From an uncultured Clostridia bacterium (lineage in GTDB: Bacteria > Bacillota > Clostridia > Oscillospirales > Acutalibacteraceae), in contig CALWIK010000002.1 in the NCBI GenBank assembly GCA_944380725.1, positions 124,001-188,000 of the forward strand: a stretch of DNA of 64,000 bases. Reading direction: 5' to 3'. Shown here piece by piece: positions 47,879 through 59,917 of the stretch. The stretch's first letter is position 1. Each line of letters begins with the position of its first letter. Below the pieces are notes generated by a model that was given only the letters and a program-made list of their open reading frames with translations, ran no database searches and had not been told where the DNA came from. The position numbers were made by a program, and so were the translations under genes.

Positions 47879-48505
47879 TTATTTAATCGCACCTGTTTTC
47901 ATTAATCGAACTTGGGCACTTCTTTCATTTTCATCTAGTTTCATAGAAATGTACTTTATTCCAGCCTCTGTCTGCGGAATAACAACATGTTCCAAAGCAT
48001 TCACTCTTCTGCGAGTTTTTTCTATTTCTGAAGCCAAAATCTGACAAGACTTTTCAATTTCTGCTAGCTTCAGCATATCTTCAAAAACTTCGTAAAGCGA
48101 TTTTACAGCATCGTCTAAGCCAGACGAAGTAAAAGCTAACCCATATGAATATATATCATTTGGGTTGGGTGTTCTCGTAGCATAGTTAAATTTAGGAACT
48201 TCAATCCCCATAATATTGCGTTTTGTAACGTCAATAGAAATTGATTGCTTTGGAGCAAGAAGAGATACTGCTAAAACTTCTTCCGTCATTTCAGACTTAG
48301 CTAAGAAAAATTTTTGGTTTGATTTTTTTAATTTAGTTTCAACTTTTTCTCTTAGCATTTTGTTTTCTTCAACCAAAGAGATAAACTCTTTCATTAGTTC
48401 ATCTCTTTTATCTTTAAGAAGTTTATGCCCACGCAGAGCCATAATTCTTTTCTTTTTTAACCTAGAAAGCTCCATTCTTGTAGGATTTATTTGTATGTTT
48501 GCCAT
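47879..48505 (-). CDS. atpD: V-type ATPase subunit D
   Basis: A 208-residue central-stalk subunit, mostly two long helices, starting [37 protein letters not shown] and ending in the second helix [24 protein letters not shown]. It rotates inside the A3B3 head and transmits torque to the membrane ring. The ATG used (48505) follows GAGAGA; the frame opens six bases earlier at a TTG. It overlaps the end of subunit B by 44 bases and is the last gene of the operon. No terminator is visible before the asnS promoter. Confidence 0.93.
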   Translation of the reverse strand: MANIQINPTRMELSRLKKKRIMALRGHKLLKDKRDELMKEFISLVEENKMLREKVETKLKKSNQKFFLAKSEMTEEVLAVSLLAPKQSISIDVTKRNIMGIEVPKFNYATRTPNPNDIYSYGLAFTSSGLDDAVKSLYEVFEDMLKLAEIEKSCQILASEIEKTRRRVNALEHVVIPQTEAGIKYISMKLDENERSAQVRLMKTGAIK

Positions 48506-49886
48506 AATCAATTCTCTCTTTTTTATAGTATTTATCTAAAAAACTATCATCAATTCTTTTTAATTCATTGCGCGGCAAAATAGATAATAATTTCCATCCG
48601 ATATCCAAAGTTTCTTCTATGCTTCTGTTATTTTCATACCCTTGAGATACATATTCTTTTTCAAACTCATCAGCAAATTTTGCGTATAGTCTATCCACAT
48701 CAGTAAGTGCTGTTTCCCCAAGTATTGTTATTAACTCTTTAGCTTCTTTGCCTCTTGCATAAGCAGAAAACAGCTGATTCATTGTATCTGAGTGATCTTC
48801 TCGAGTTTTGCCGGCTCCTATGCCTTTGTCTTTTAGTCTAGAAAGCGACGGGAGTACGTCAACAGGCGGTGTTATACCTTTTCTGAATAATTCTCTGCTA
48901 AGAATTATTTGTCCTTCAGTTATATAGCCTGTTAAATCTGGAATAGGATGTGTTTTGTCGTCTTCTGGCATGGTAAGAATCGGAATAAGTGTTATACTGC
49001 CGGCTTTGCCTCTTTGTCTGCCAGCCCGCTCATAAATCGAAGCCAAATCTGTATACATGTATCCTGGATAACCGCGCCTGCCAGGAACTTCTCTTCGTGC
49101 AGCAGAAACCTCTCTTAAAGCGTCGGCATAATTTGTAATATCCGTAATAATTACTAAAACATGCATATTGCAATCAAACGCTAAATATTCGGCCGCAGTC
49201 AGCGCCATTTTAGGCGTTGCTATACGTTCTATAGCAGGGTCGTTGGCCAGATTCAAAAACATAACAGACCGATCTATTGCTCCGGTTTCTTTAAAATTCT
49301 CAACAAAAAATTGCGACTCCTCAAAAGTTATTCCAACCGCAGCAAAAACAACAGCAAATGGTTCTGTTGTTCCGCGCACCTTTGCTTGACGCGCTATTTG
49401 AGCTGCTAATTTGGCATGAGGCAAACCGCTTGCAGAAAAAATAGGTAATTTTTGTCCTCGAACAAGTGTATTTAACCCATCTATTGCAGAAATCCCTGTC
49501 TGAATAAATTCCTGAGGATAATTTCGTGATACAGGATTCATAGGCAAGCCGTTTACACTCATTCGTTTTTCTGGTAAAATTTCTGCTCTACCATCGATCG
49601 GTCTTCCTAGCCCATCAAAAACACGGCTCAACATGTCTTTTGAGACTCCAAGCTGCATGCTCTTTCCCAAAAAGCGCACTTTACTATTTGACAAATTTAT
49701 TCCTGCAGAATTTTCAAATAATTGAACTAATGCATTTGTTCCGTCGATTTCAAGAACTCTACACCTACGCTTCTGACCATCAGCTAAAAGTATTTCTCCT
49801 AACTCATCAAAGCTAACATTTTCAACATCTCGAACCAACATTAAAGGGCCCGCCACTTCTTCTATAGTTTTGTATTCTTTGGGCAT
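48462..49886 (-). CDS. atpB: V-type ATPase subunit B
   Basis: A 474-residue non-catalytic head subunit. It begins [22 protein letters not shown] and contains [10 protein letters not shown], the degenerate P-loop-like region [40 protein letters not shown], and the [41 protein letters not shown] block, which contributes the Arg to the catalytic site. It is slightly longer at the C-terminus than usual (about 460), because the tail [14 protein letters not shown] runs into the subunit D gene. Its ATG overlaps the subunit A stop. Confidence 0.95.
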   Translation of the reverse strand: MPKEYKTIEEVAGPLMLVRDVENVSFDELGEILLADGQKRRCRVLEIDGTNALVQLFENSAGINLSNSKVRFLGKSMQLGVSKDMLSRVFDGLGRPIDGRAEILPEKRMSVNGLPMNPVSRNYPQEFIQTGISAIDGLNTLVRGQKLPIFSASGLPHAKLAAQIARQAKVRGTTEPFAVVFAAVGITFEESQFFVENFKETGAIDRSVMFLNLANDPAIERIATPKMALTAAEYLAFDCNMHVLVIITDITNYADALREVSAARREVPGRRGYPGYMYTDLASIYERAGRQRGKAGSITLIPILTMPEDDKTHPIPDLTGYITEGQIILSRELFRKGITPPVDVLPSLSRLKDKGIGAGKTREDHSDTMNQLFSAYARGKEAKELITILGETALTDVDRLYAKFADEFEKEYVSQGYENNRSIEETLDIGWKLLSILPRNELKRIDDSFLDKYYKKERIDYGKHTNKSYKNGAF

Positions 49887-51652
49887 TAAAAATCCTCCTT
49901 ATTCCATGTGGTTCCTACTTCGGCTGCAATTTTTTCTGATATATTTTTATATTCTTCTGCAGATTTTTTATTATCAACATACTTAAACCGCCCGATTTGT
50001 TCTCTTACAGGCAAGCTTAGCAATGTTTCCACTAGCGCACCTTTTTCTATTGCCTGCACAGACAAATTATAAAACTCTAAAACCAGTTTCATAAGCAAGA
50101 ACTGTTTTTTTATTGGCGTATAAGTATCATCATTATTAAATGCATTCTGATGTAAAAAGTCTTCTCTAATGGATCTTGCCGCTTCTAATTTTAGTCTATC
50201 TTTCGAAGAAAGTGCATCTATTCCAACAAGTTTTACAATTTCTTCAAGTTCTGCCTCATCTTGCAAAAGTTTTATCATTTTAGCTCTATATTCCATAAAT
50301 GAAGGATCAACTTTTTTTGAAAACCAGTTTGACAGAGTATCAACATACAAAGAATAACTGTTAAGCCAGTTAATTGCTGGAAAATGACGCCTGTATGCAA
50401 GAGAAGCGTCCAGCCCCCAAAATACTTTTACAATTCTTAAAGTGGCCTGAGATACCGGCTCCGAAATGTCTCCTCCAGGAGGAGATACCGCTCCTATAAC
50501 GGATAACGCACCTTCTCTAGAATTTTTGCCTAGCGACATAACTCTGCCTGCTCTCTCATAAAATTGAGCCAACCGGCTTCCCAAATACGCAGGATATCCT
50601 TCTTCCCCTGGCATTTCTTGAAGTCTTCCAGACATTTCTCTCAAGGCTTCGGCCCATCTCGAAGTCGAATCTGCCATAAGTGCCACAGAATAGCCCATAT
50701 CTCTAAAATACTCTGCTATAGTAATTCCAGTATATATTGAAGCTTCTCTAGCTGCGACTGGCATATCTGAAGTGTTAGCAATTAGCACCGTACGTTTCAT
50801 TAATGGCTGCCCAGTTTTTGGGTCAATCAGTTCTGGAAACTCATTTAAAACATCAGTCATTTCATTGCCACGCTCGCCGCAGCCAATATAAACAACAATA
50901 TCTGCATCGGCCCATTTTGCCAGCTGATGTTGAACAACAGTTTTTCCACTGCCAAATGGCCCTGGCACAGCTGCTACTCCACCTTTTGCAATAGGAAAAA
51001 GCGTATCTATAACTCGCTGCCCGGTAATTAAAGGCATATCTGGCAGCAACTTCTTTTTAAAGGGTCTTGCAACTCTAACTGGCCATTTTTGCAATAACGA
51101 AAGTTCTTTTTCTTCTTTTTCTGTTTTTATTATTGCAACAGTTTCATCAACTGAATAATTGCCTCTTTTTATCAGCTTAACAACTCCATAAACTCCGTTT
51201 GGAACCATTATTTTATGTTTAACAAGCTCTGTTTCTGATACTATCCCAATAATATCTCCAGGTTCTACAGTGTCTTCAATTGAGACAGTTGGAACAAAAC
51301 TCCATTTTTTTTCTCGTTTTAATGCCGGAACTTCTACACCGCGTTTTAAATTATTCCCAGCAATTTGCATTATCGCGTCAAGTGGTCGCTGAATCCCATC
51401 AAAAATACTGCCAATAAGGCCCGGACCAAGCTCAACACTCAAAGGTTCACCTATTGATTCTACTGGTGCGCCTGGCCCTAAACCTGAGGTTTCTTCATAA
51501 ACCTGAATGGACGCTTTATCGCCATGCATTTCTATAATTTCTCCAATAAGGCGCTCATCGCTTACTTTAACTACATCAAACATATTGGCATCTTTCATAC
51601 CTTCTGACACAACAAGTGGACCTGCCACTTTTTTTATAATGCCTTTGCTCAT
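49886..51652 (-). CDS. atpA: V-type ATPase catalytic subunit A
   Basis: A 588-residue catalytic subunit. The Walker A motif is [17 protein letters not shown]; the preceding V-type-specific insertion (about residues 115-185, with [17 protein letters not shown]) distinguishes it from F-type beta. Walker B and the catalytic Glu region are [13 protein letters not shown], and [39 protein letters not shown] follows. Three copies alternate with subunit B in the V1 head. It lies between subunits F and B; the start is the ATG at 51652. Confidence 0.96.
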   Translation of the reverse strand: MSKGIIKKVAGPLVVSEGMKDANMFDVVKVSDERLIGEIIEMHGDKASIQVYEETSGLGPGAPVESIGEPLSVELGPGLIGSIFDGIQRPLDAIMQIAGNNLKRGVEVPALKREKKWSFVPTVSIEDTVEPGDIIGIVSETELVKHKIMVPNGVYGVVKLIKRGNYSVDETVAIIKTEKEEKELSLLQKWPVRVARPFKKKLLPDMPLITGQRVIDTLFPIAKGGVAAVPGPFGSGKTVVQHQLAKWADADIVVYIGCGERGNEMTDVLNEFPELIDPKTGQPLMKRTVLIANTSDMPVAAREASIYTGITIAEYFRDMGYSVALMADSTSRWAEALREMSGRLQEMPGEEGYPAYLGSRLAQFYERAGRVMSLGKNSREGALSVIGAVSPPGGDISEPVSQATLRIVKVFWGLDASLAYRRHFPAINWLNSYSLYVDTLSNWFSKKVDPSFMEYRAKMIKLLQDEAELEEIVKLVGIDALSSKDRLKLEAARSIREDFLHQNAFNNDDTYTPIKKQFLLMKLVLEFYNLSVQAIEKGALVETLLSLPVREQIGRFKYVDNKKSAEEYKNISEKIAAEVGTTWNKEDF

Positions 51653-51672
51653 TATTTCACCCGCTTAATTAT

Positions 51673-51987
51673 TTATGAAAACAAAATATCCCTTCCCGTA
51701 GCTTTTATAACCGTTTCTCTTAATTTATTTAGCCCAAAATTTGAACTACCAAATAAATCTGGTATTGAAACAACAGACGTGACGCTTTCTGATGCAAATT
51801 TCATTAACTCATCATAAATTTCCGAGATAATTGACTCTGTTAAATATAAAATTGCAATCTTTTCTTTTAACAATTTGTTAACTACAAGTTTTGCTTCTTT
51901 AGCAGTTTTAACCGGAAAAGTCTCTAAACCGAGCGCAGCAAATCCATAAATGCAATCCTTTTCTCCTACCACCGCTATCCTATACAT
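51673..51987 (-). CDS. atpF: V-type ATPase subunit F
   Basis: A 104-residue Rossmann-like central-stalk subunit. MYRIAVVGEKDCIYGFAALGLETFPV and the later IAILYLTESIISEIYDEL and SVVSIPDLFGSSNFGLNKLRETVIKATGRDI match the family; the flexible C-terminal helix regulates the motor. The ATG overlaps the end of subunit C by eight bases. Its position between subunits C and A is the standard order. Confidence 0.92.
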   Translation of the reverse strand: MYRIAVVGEKDCIYGFAALGLETFPVKTAKEAKLVVNKLLKEKIAILYLTESIISEIYDELMKFASESVTSVVSIPDLFGSSNFGLNKLRETVIKATGRDILFS

Positions 51988-52951
51988 ACATCGACCTTAA
52001 CCTTTCTTTTATCAAATTATTATCTATGTGATTTAATTTTGCAGAAAGAATTATACGCACAATTTTTATTTCATGTTCTTTTTCTAAAACATATGCAATA
52101 ATAGGATCTACAGAAAAATAATTATATTTTTCATAATTTATAAGTTCAATAATTTTATTTTCACACCAATGCTCAAACATCTTCAAAGACTTTTTTATAA
52201 ACGGGATAGCATCCATAAATTTAGTGAATTTAAGATATGCAAATAAAGATTCCTCTTTTTCAAAAGTTACGTCAATCAATTTTTCTATATCTAAAGAATT
52301 GCATTCAACTAACGTTGACTTTAAGAAATCTTTGCTTTTCCCTAATATCCTACTGCGAATAGCAATTTTTATATTAGTGCTAGCAATCAAAAATTCAGAA
52401 TATCGACTAATCAATCTGCTTTTGCTATTTTGGCCTTCAAATCTAATTACTTCTAAAAGCGCTTTATCTATAATGCTGTCACAGATTTGACCATCTCCGG
52501 TATGAATTAATTTTTTTACCGCTGTTTCTGCAGTTTTTTTCATATTAAATGGTAACTTTGAAAAATCATTTTCTTTAACGCATTTTAATAAAAATTCATA
52601 AGAAACAGTTCCTCCCGGCAAAAATATCTCGCTCGAAAGAGTTTCTGTAATATATCCCTTTATTGCAGCTTTCAAATTATGATAATCAACAGGAAGTAAA
52701 ATCACATTAAAAATAGTTCTATCCGAAACTAGTTCAGAAATCAACTGCCAAACTTTAGTTTTTTCTTTCTTTAGCAATCTAGAATAATCGCTTAGCTCTG
52801 TGTCTCTGATCTCCCATCCTTTGTTTCTTAGAATATTTATACAATCTTCATATTTTTCACAATCTATCAATGCTCTGATATCTTTTTCAGAAAGTAGCGC
52901 AAGTTCATTTGCTCGTATACGTGCAACAGCATAAACGTATTCTTTACTCAT
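51980..52951 (-). CDS. atpC: V-type ATPase subunit C
   Basis: A 323-residue funnel-like subunit linking the rotor stalk to the K ring. It begins KEYVYAVARIRANELALLSEKDIRALIDCEKYEDCINILRNKGW, a typical vATP-synt_AC39 start, and has DYHNLKAAIKGYI in the middle and EKEHEIKIVRIILSAKLNHI at the end, the family's C-terminal signature. It is helical throughout, without membrane segments. It sits between subunits E and F. Confidence 0.92.
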   Translation of the reverse strand: MSKEYVYAVARIRANELALLSEKDIRALIDCEKYEDCINILRNKGWEIRDTELSDYSRLLKKEKTKVWQLISELVSDRTIFNVILLPVDYHNLKAAIKGYITETLSSEIFLPGGTVSYEFLLKCVKENDFSKLPFNMKKTAETAVKKLIHTGDGQICDSIIDKALLEVIRFEGQNSKSRLISRYSEFLIASTNIKIAIRSRILGKSKDFLKSTLVECNSLDIEKLIDVTFEKEESLFAYLKFTKFMDAIPFIKKSLKMFEHWCENKIIELINYEKYNYFSVDPIIAYVLEKEHEIKIVRIILSAKLNHIDNNLIKERLRSMYV

Positions 52952-52978
52952 AAAAATTCCTCCTAGATTTTTGGCACG

Positions 52979-53575
52979 TTACGAAAACAAAATTTCATTT
53001 ATTTTATCACACAACAAATCAAAATTACTTTCGATCAACGATTCAAAAGAACAATTTTCTTCTACATCACCATAAGATAAAATAAATCCACCATCAATAT
53101 TTCTAGTTTTATCCGAAATCTCAATTTTAGTTCCAACATCATCGGCTAGCTTTAATATCTTTTCTCGAATCGTATTTGTAATTCTATTTAGATCCGCTGC
53201 CGAAAAAATCATCTTACATTTTGATGGCTTAAAATATTTTTTGCACAATTTAAAAATTAATGAAAAATACTCTTCATCTGGCAAATTATATAAAACCTTT
53301 TTCGCTTCATCAATAATAAAACAGACCATTTCATGTTTTGATTTAAGATTTAGTTCACGTTCTTGCAAAAAAGCCTTTGTTTCAGCTCTTTTCGAAATCA
53401 AATCTACTTTTTTTTCTGCATTTTTTATAATTAACTCAGATTCTTTTTTAGCAAATTCGTATGCCTTTGCAAGAATATTATCGGCCCGGGTTTTAGCCTC
53501 ATTAATTATATTTACAGACTCTTTTACTGCTTCTTGATCAATGCAAGACAATATATTTTCCAAGCCTACCGGCAT
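52979..53575 (-). CDS. atpE: V-type ATPase subunit E
   Basis: A 198-residue peripheral-stalk subunit. A long charged N-terminal helix (about residues 10-95, rich in Lys, Glu and Ala) is followed by a small mixed domain ending NIDGGFILSYGDVEENCSFESLIESN, the typical E-subunit end. It pairs with the G/H-type subunit encoded at the head of the ATPase genes to form the stator. ATG follows GGAGGAAC; it lies 52 bases after subunit K. Confidence 0.88.
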   Translation of the reverse strand: MPVGLENILSCIDQEAVKESVNIINEAKTRADNILAKAYEFAKKESELIIKNAEKKVDLISKRAETKAFLQERELNLKSKHEMVCFIIDEAKKVLYNLPDEEYFSLIFKLCKKYFKPSKCKMIFSAADLNRITNTIREKILKLADDVGTKIEISDKTRNIDGGFILSYGDVEENCSFESLIESNFDLLCDKINEILFS

Positions 53576-53627
53576 GTAATGTTCCTCCTTTACACAGAAT
53601 CATTCTAAATTTGTAACAACCGATAAA

Positions 53628-56127
<2,500 letters not shown>

Positions 56128-56164
56128 AATTATTTTCACCGCCTTTGCAAGTATTAAAAAAGGC

Positions 56165-56479
56165 CTAATTTATAATTAAATCAATAACTGATTTAACTGC
56201 ATTGTCCTTTAGCTTTAAAGCATTTTCTTTTAAGAGTTTAGTATTATTTTTAATTTTTTCTAGTCTTTTTTGAAAAGCTTCTTCTGCAGACTTTTTGGCA
56301 AAATTAATTCTCAATTCAGCTTTTATTTTGGTGTCTTTGATCTTTTCTTTGACTAACTTTTCTGCATCTTTATTAGCCTTTTCAATAATTAACTCTGCCT
56401 GCTTTTGGGCATTTTTTTGCCTTTCTAGCCCAGATTTTTCGGCATTTTTAACAGCTTCAATAATTTCAGAAACCACCAC
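56165..56479 (-). CDS. V-type ATPase subunit G/H-like (peripheral stalk)
   Basis: A 104-residue, almost entirely alpha-helical, charged protein (EAVKNAEKSGLERQKNAQKQAELIIEKA...). Its composition, length and place just before subunit I match the AhaH/NtpF-type subunit that pairs with subunit E in the stator stalk. It lacks distinctive motifs, so the call rests on position and on the heptad-free right-handed coiled-coil character. It starts four bases after the metallo-beta-lactamase-fold gene. Confidence 0.8.
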   Translation of the reverse strand: MVVSEIIEAVKNAEKSGLERQKNAQKQAELIIEKANKDAEKLVKEKIKDTKIKAELRINFAKKSAEEAFQKRLEKIKNNTKLLKENALKLKDNAVKSVIDLIIN

Positions 56480-56483
56480 ATCA

Positions 56484-57797
56484 TCACCTCTTATTAAAAT
56501 CGCAATAACAACCTCTATCCTGGCTCATAGAAACTAAATAGATCCCACAGTTATTTTTTTCACTTATTCCTAAAATTTTTTTACATCGAGAAGTTAAATC
56601 TCCATTTTTCTTCAAGTCATTACAAAAAAGAAGTCTGTTGCAACAAGACTCATTTTTTGCTAAGTACTCACAAGTCTCACTTCCTGTACAGTGCTTTACT
56701 GCCTGATTTCTCGAATATTTTTCAGAAATCTTTCCTCCAGCATAATACGAACCATTAGAAATTATCATATGAGCGCAATTTATTTTATTTAAAGTTTCAC
56801 TCCAATATACATTTGTACCATGATGAGGTGCTTTTATTATATTATATTTTGAAAAAAAATCATTTTCAAGCAAATTTAAAATTACATCTGTAGCGTCTCC
56901 AGTCATTAATATATTCATTAAGCCTGACGGACTTTCTTTTTCATTTTGAAAAACCAAACTAGAAGAATTCTGTGCAATACTGTAGTTCATTCTGGTTCTC
57001 TCATTATTTAAAAAAGAAATTATTTCATCCGCTGCGTCTATGCATATTAACTCTTTTGATAATTTATTCAGTTCTGCCGCATAAAAATTTAGTTTTTTAA
57101 TTTTTTCTTGTATACACTCGTCTCTAAAAGATTCACATTCTCGACACAAATTGTTGCAACTAATATACTCCTTGCAAAATAAATCTCTTAAATAAAAAAA
57201 TTCTGATATCAATAACGTATCTTCAGAACTGTTAAGTAAATTATCAAGATATTCTACGTCCGCAACAAAGTCAGCAGAAAAAGGAAACGAATCAGCAAAA
57301 GGGTTTAGCACCTTAAAATTTGCTTTTGAGAACTCAAATATGTCGTCTCTTTTAAGTGGAAAAACTTTTTTAGCATTACTATTTTTCCATAAAAAGTCAA
57401 ATATAAACATCGCCGTAATACTCATGTTTGTACAAGTTTGTTGTCTTTTTAAAAAAGAAAAGGCATATAAGCTCATTTCTAAAAGCAATGCGCGGCCATC
57501 TTTATTTATAGCTGGATAAGGAATATATATCTTGCTAAAATAATTATTTTCTTTTTTTAATATATATTTTAATCCACAAAAATGATCTTTATGAAAATGA
57601 GTTAACAAAAAACTTTTTTCTTGAGCATCTTTATACCTGTGCGCTATAAAACTTGAAACATAATCTTTAAATTTAATACTGCTATTTTTAAAAAATAAGT
57701 TCATAGATCCACAGTCCACCATAAAGATTTCATTTTTTTCTCCCTCGAAAACAATGCATTCTCCGTAACCCACATCAACAATATCAATAAACAACAT
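56484..57797 (-). CDS. Metallo-beta-lactamase-fold hydrolase heading the V-ATPase operon
   Basis: A protein of about 437 residues beginning MLFIDIVDVGYGECIVF, with FMVDCGS and the metal motif LLTHFHKDHFCGL (HxHxDH), and later NILMTGDATD and KAPHHGTNVYW, as in the ComEC/Rec2-type MBL domain. The middle is Cys-rich (CNNLCRECESFRDEC) and the C-terminus also has several Cys. No membrane helices are seen, so it is cytosolic and not ComEC itself. The longer frame to 57878 would start inside the promoter, so ATG 57797 is used although its ribosome site is weak. It is co-directional with, and four bases from, the ATPase genes. Substrate unknown; nuclease-like activity is only a guess. Confidence 0.65.
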   Translation of the reverse strand: MLFIDIVDVGYGECIVFEGEKNEIFMVDCGSMNLFFKNSSIKFKDYVSSFIAHRYKDAQEKSFLLTHFHKDHFCGLKYILKKENNYFSKIYIPYPAINKDGRALLLEMSLYAFSFLKRQQTCTNMSITAMFIFDFLWKNSNAKKVFPLKRDDIFEFSKANFKVLNPFADSFPFSADFVADVEYLDNLLNSSEDTLLISEFFYLRDLFCKEYISCNNLCRECESFRDECIQEKIKKLNFYAAELNKLSKELICIDAADEIISFLNNERTRMNYSIAQNSSSLVFQNEKESPSGLMNILMTGDATDVILNLLENDFFSKYNIIKAPHHGTNVYWSETLNKINCAHMIISNGSYYAGGKISEKYSRNQAVKHCTGSETCEYLAKNESCCNRLLFCNDLKKNGDLTSRCKKILGISEKNNCGIYLVSMSQDRGCYCDFNKR

Positions 57798-57849
57798 TCT
57801 TATCGGCCAATCAAAATAAAATTTACAAAACTCAAATACTTTAAAAATA

Positions 57850-57878
57850 ATTATAAAGAAATTATATAACTTTTTCAA
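57850..57878 (-). promoter_or_regulatory. Promoter of the MBL-V-ATPase operon
   Basis: TTGAAA (57873-57878), 17-base spacer, TATAAT (57850-57855) on the reverse strand. No other strong promoter is apparent between here and subunit D. Confidence 0.65.
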
Positions 57879-57920
57879 GTCAAGTTAATTTTGTATAAAC
57901 AAATTTTGTAAAAAATGTGT

Positions 57921-57926
57921 TATAAT
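57921..57926 (+). promoter_or_regulatory. Extended -10 promoter of mscS
   Basis: TGTTATAAT with the extended TG; the -35 region is weak. It lies 35 bases before the mscS ATG. Confidence 0.5.
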
Positions 57927-57960
57927 AATGTCAAATTTAAAATTTAAGGAAGAGTTATTT

Positions 57961-58737
57961 ATGGAGCTTAGCAATTCTTTTTTTTATTCTAATATGTTTA
58001 TATCTTTTTTCTTTAACAATTTAATTCCAGCTTTGTTTATACTTTTTATTGGATGGTTTTTATCTGGCAAAATTCTTATAATGATAAAAAGAACCTTGAC
58101 TAAATCAAAAGTAGATGAAAGTATTATATCTTTTTTTTGCTCCGTTTTAAAATTAGTTTTTAGAATTATAGTAATTTTAGTAGCGCTTACATGTTTTGGC
58201 ATAAATATCTCTTCTATAGTTGCAACTTTTGGTGCCGCTTTGGTCACAGTTGGTCTAGCTTTAAAAGATAACCTCTCTAATGCGGCAAGTGGAGCTATAA
58301 TTATTATAAATAAACCGTTTAAAATTGGTGATACACTATCAACAAGTACTATAGATGGTAAGGTAGCAAAAATAGAAATGTTATCTACAACTTTAATAAC
58401 TTCAGATAACAGAGAAATTGTTGTACCAAATTCCAAACTTACTTCGGATTATATTATCAATTCGAGTGTTAATAGCAAACGTCGGTTGGATATTGAATTA
58501 CCTGTAAAAAAAGACATAAAATTTACGGATATTCAGCCTATTTTAAATAACATAGTAAATAATAATCCCGATATTTTGTCAAAACCTTCCCCTGAAGTAT
58601 CTATAAGCACATTTAACGACGCGACTATAAATGTAACCATAAAAGTTTGGTGCACAACTGAAAATTATAGTTCTTTACAAAAAAGTTTGCTCGAAACTGT
58701 AAAAATGGAGTTAGACAAAAATAATATAAATTTTTAA
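57961..58737 (+). CDS. Small-conductance mechanosensitive channel, MscS family
   Basis: A 258-residue channel. Hydrophobic segments lie at about residues 12-35, 62-82 and 86-112; the third contains the pore-lining Gly/Ala pattern FGAALVTVGLALKDNLSNAASGAIIIINKPFKIGDTL, the MscS hallmark, followed by the beta domain (EMLSTTLITSDNREIVVPNSKL) and the C-terminal cytosolic domain. It opens under membrane tension to release solutes. ATG 57961 follows AAGGAAGAG; an earlier in-frame ATG at 57928 overlaps the promoter's start region. The DUF4364 gene follows after 13 bases. Confidence 0.92.
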   Translation: MELSNSFFYSNMFISFFFNNLIPALFILFIGWFLSGKILIMIKRTLTKSKVDESIISFFCSVLKLVFRIIVILVALTCFGINISSIVATFGAALVTVGLALKDNLSNAASGAIIIINKPFKIGDTLSTSTIDGKVAKIEMLSTTLITSDNREIVVPNSKLTSDYIINSSVNSKRRLDIELPVKKDIKFTDIQPILNNIVNNNPDILSKPSPEVSISTFNDATINVTIKVWCTTENYSSLQKSLLETVKMELDKNNINF

Positions 58738-58750
58738 TGGAGGTTTTATT

Positions 58751-59350
58751 TTGAAGTTTGATGCCTTTACCGCCGGAGTTGATCTTGGCGGATTAAGAAC
58801 CAAAGACGATATAAAACTGTTAATTTGCTATATGTTGTCAAGTGTAAAACAGCCTCTTACAAAAGACGAAATCGTATCTGTTTTGCAAGAAAATAACCTT
58901 GCAAATTATTTTGAAATAAATGATGCGCTTTCTGACCTTATTGAAAACAATAATATAGTTAGTAATAACACGGAGGACTCAAAATTTACAATTACAAAAA
59001 GTGGAAAGTTGATTACTACCCAGCTAGAAACATCTCTACCTATTTCTATAAGAGAAAAAACTTTATCGGCTGCAGTTAATCTTTTAGCTAAAATAAAGCG
59101 CGAAAACGAAAATACAGCCATAATAAAAAAAGCCGATAACGGCTATTATGTTTCTTGTAATATTTCTGGTGGAAATAATTTGAATCTTTTAGCTATTGAT
59201 CTTTTTGTTCCAGATTCTAAACAGGCAGAGTTAGTAAAACGTAATTTTCAGGGAGACCCAAATCTAATATATTCCTGCATGCTGGCCTTGTTAACTCATA
59301 ATTCTGACCTTGTTAAAGAGGCTCTTGAAAATATTAACGCGCATAGTTAA
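58751..59350 (+). CDS. DUF4364 family protein
   Basis: A 199-residue protein of a family common in Clostridia with no assigned role. The N-terminal part, IKLLICYMLSSVKQPLTKDEIVSVLQENNLANYFEINDALSDLIENNNIV, looks like a winged-helix DNA-binding fold, followed by a DUF-specific mixed domain (YYVSCNISGGNNLNLLAIDLFVPD). The start is TTG, with GGAGG seven bases before it. It is cytosolic and co-directional with mscS. A transcription-related role is inference from the fold. Confidence 0.75.
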   Translation: MKFDAFTAGVDLGGLRTKDDIKLLICYMLSSVKQPLTKDEIVSVLQENNLANYFEINDALSDLIENNNIVSNNTEDSKFTITKSGKLITTQLETSLPISIREKTLSAAVNLLAKIKRENENTAIIKKADNGYYVSCNISGGNNLNLLAIDLFVPDSKQAELVKRNFQGDPNLIYSCMLALLTHNSDLVKEALENINAHS

Positions 59351-59859
59351 TGTTTAATATATCAAAAAAGCCGTGATAAAAACTGCCTAAACCACAAAAA
59401 AGTCATTTCATCCAAAAATACGCTGAATAAAATATTTCCAAACAAAATAAAAATAATATTAAGAAAATATGCCAAAAATGATTATAAAGCCCGTGTAAAA
59501 AGGCACCAAAATTAGAGATCTATTCAAAATAACATTTTAATGGGTTGCAACACTAAAAATGATTTACTGACCCAAAACAAAAAGCAATAAGGTTGGATAT
59601 CTTAACTATTTTTTCTGTGCTGATAAGCCTTCAAATAATACCAAATAAATTTTGAATTCTACATGAAAACAGAATCCTTCAATATACAGCTTTAAAAATG
59701 AGCCCTTTATAATTTTTCTATATTTACCTAGAAAACTAATGACAAGCTGTATGTTTTATCACTAAATACAAATAATTCATATGTTTTTGCAACCGCTTTT
59801 TGTCTATAAGCGTTAATAAAAAATGTTGTGTTGCTGAGAAGTAAAATTATAAAAATATA
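59351..59859. other. Non-coding gap of about 500 bases
   Basis: No gene, tRNA or clear regulatory site found on either strand. All frames have frequent stops. Composition resembles decayed coding sequence (for example, mixed GC content around 59480 and 59580), but I cannot identify a source. Confidence 0.45.
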
Positions 59860-59898
59860 AAGCACTGAGATAAATTCAACTCAGTGCTTTTTTTCAAT
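59860..59898 (-). terminator. Strong bidirectional terminator after the AAA+ gene
   Basis: The arms AAGCACTGAG and CTCAGTGCTT (59860-59889) pair perfectly around a 10-base loop. The plus side is followed by an uninterrupted T-run, the minus side by TATATTTTTATAATTTT. It lies 29 bases after the AAA+ stop codon. Confidence 0.85.
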
Positions 59899-59917
59899 AA
59901 AATTTATGAATTCAGAA

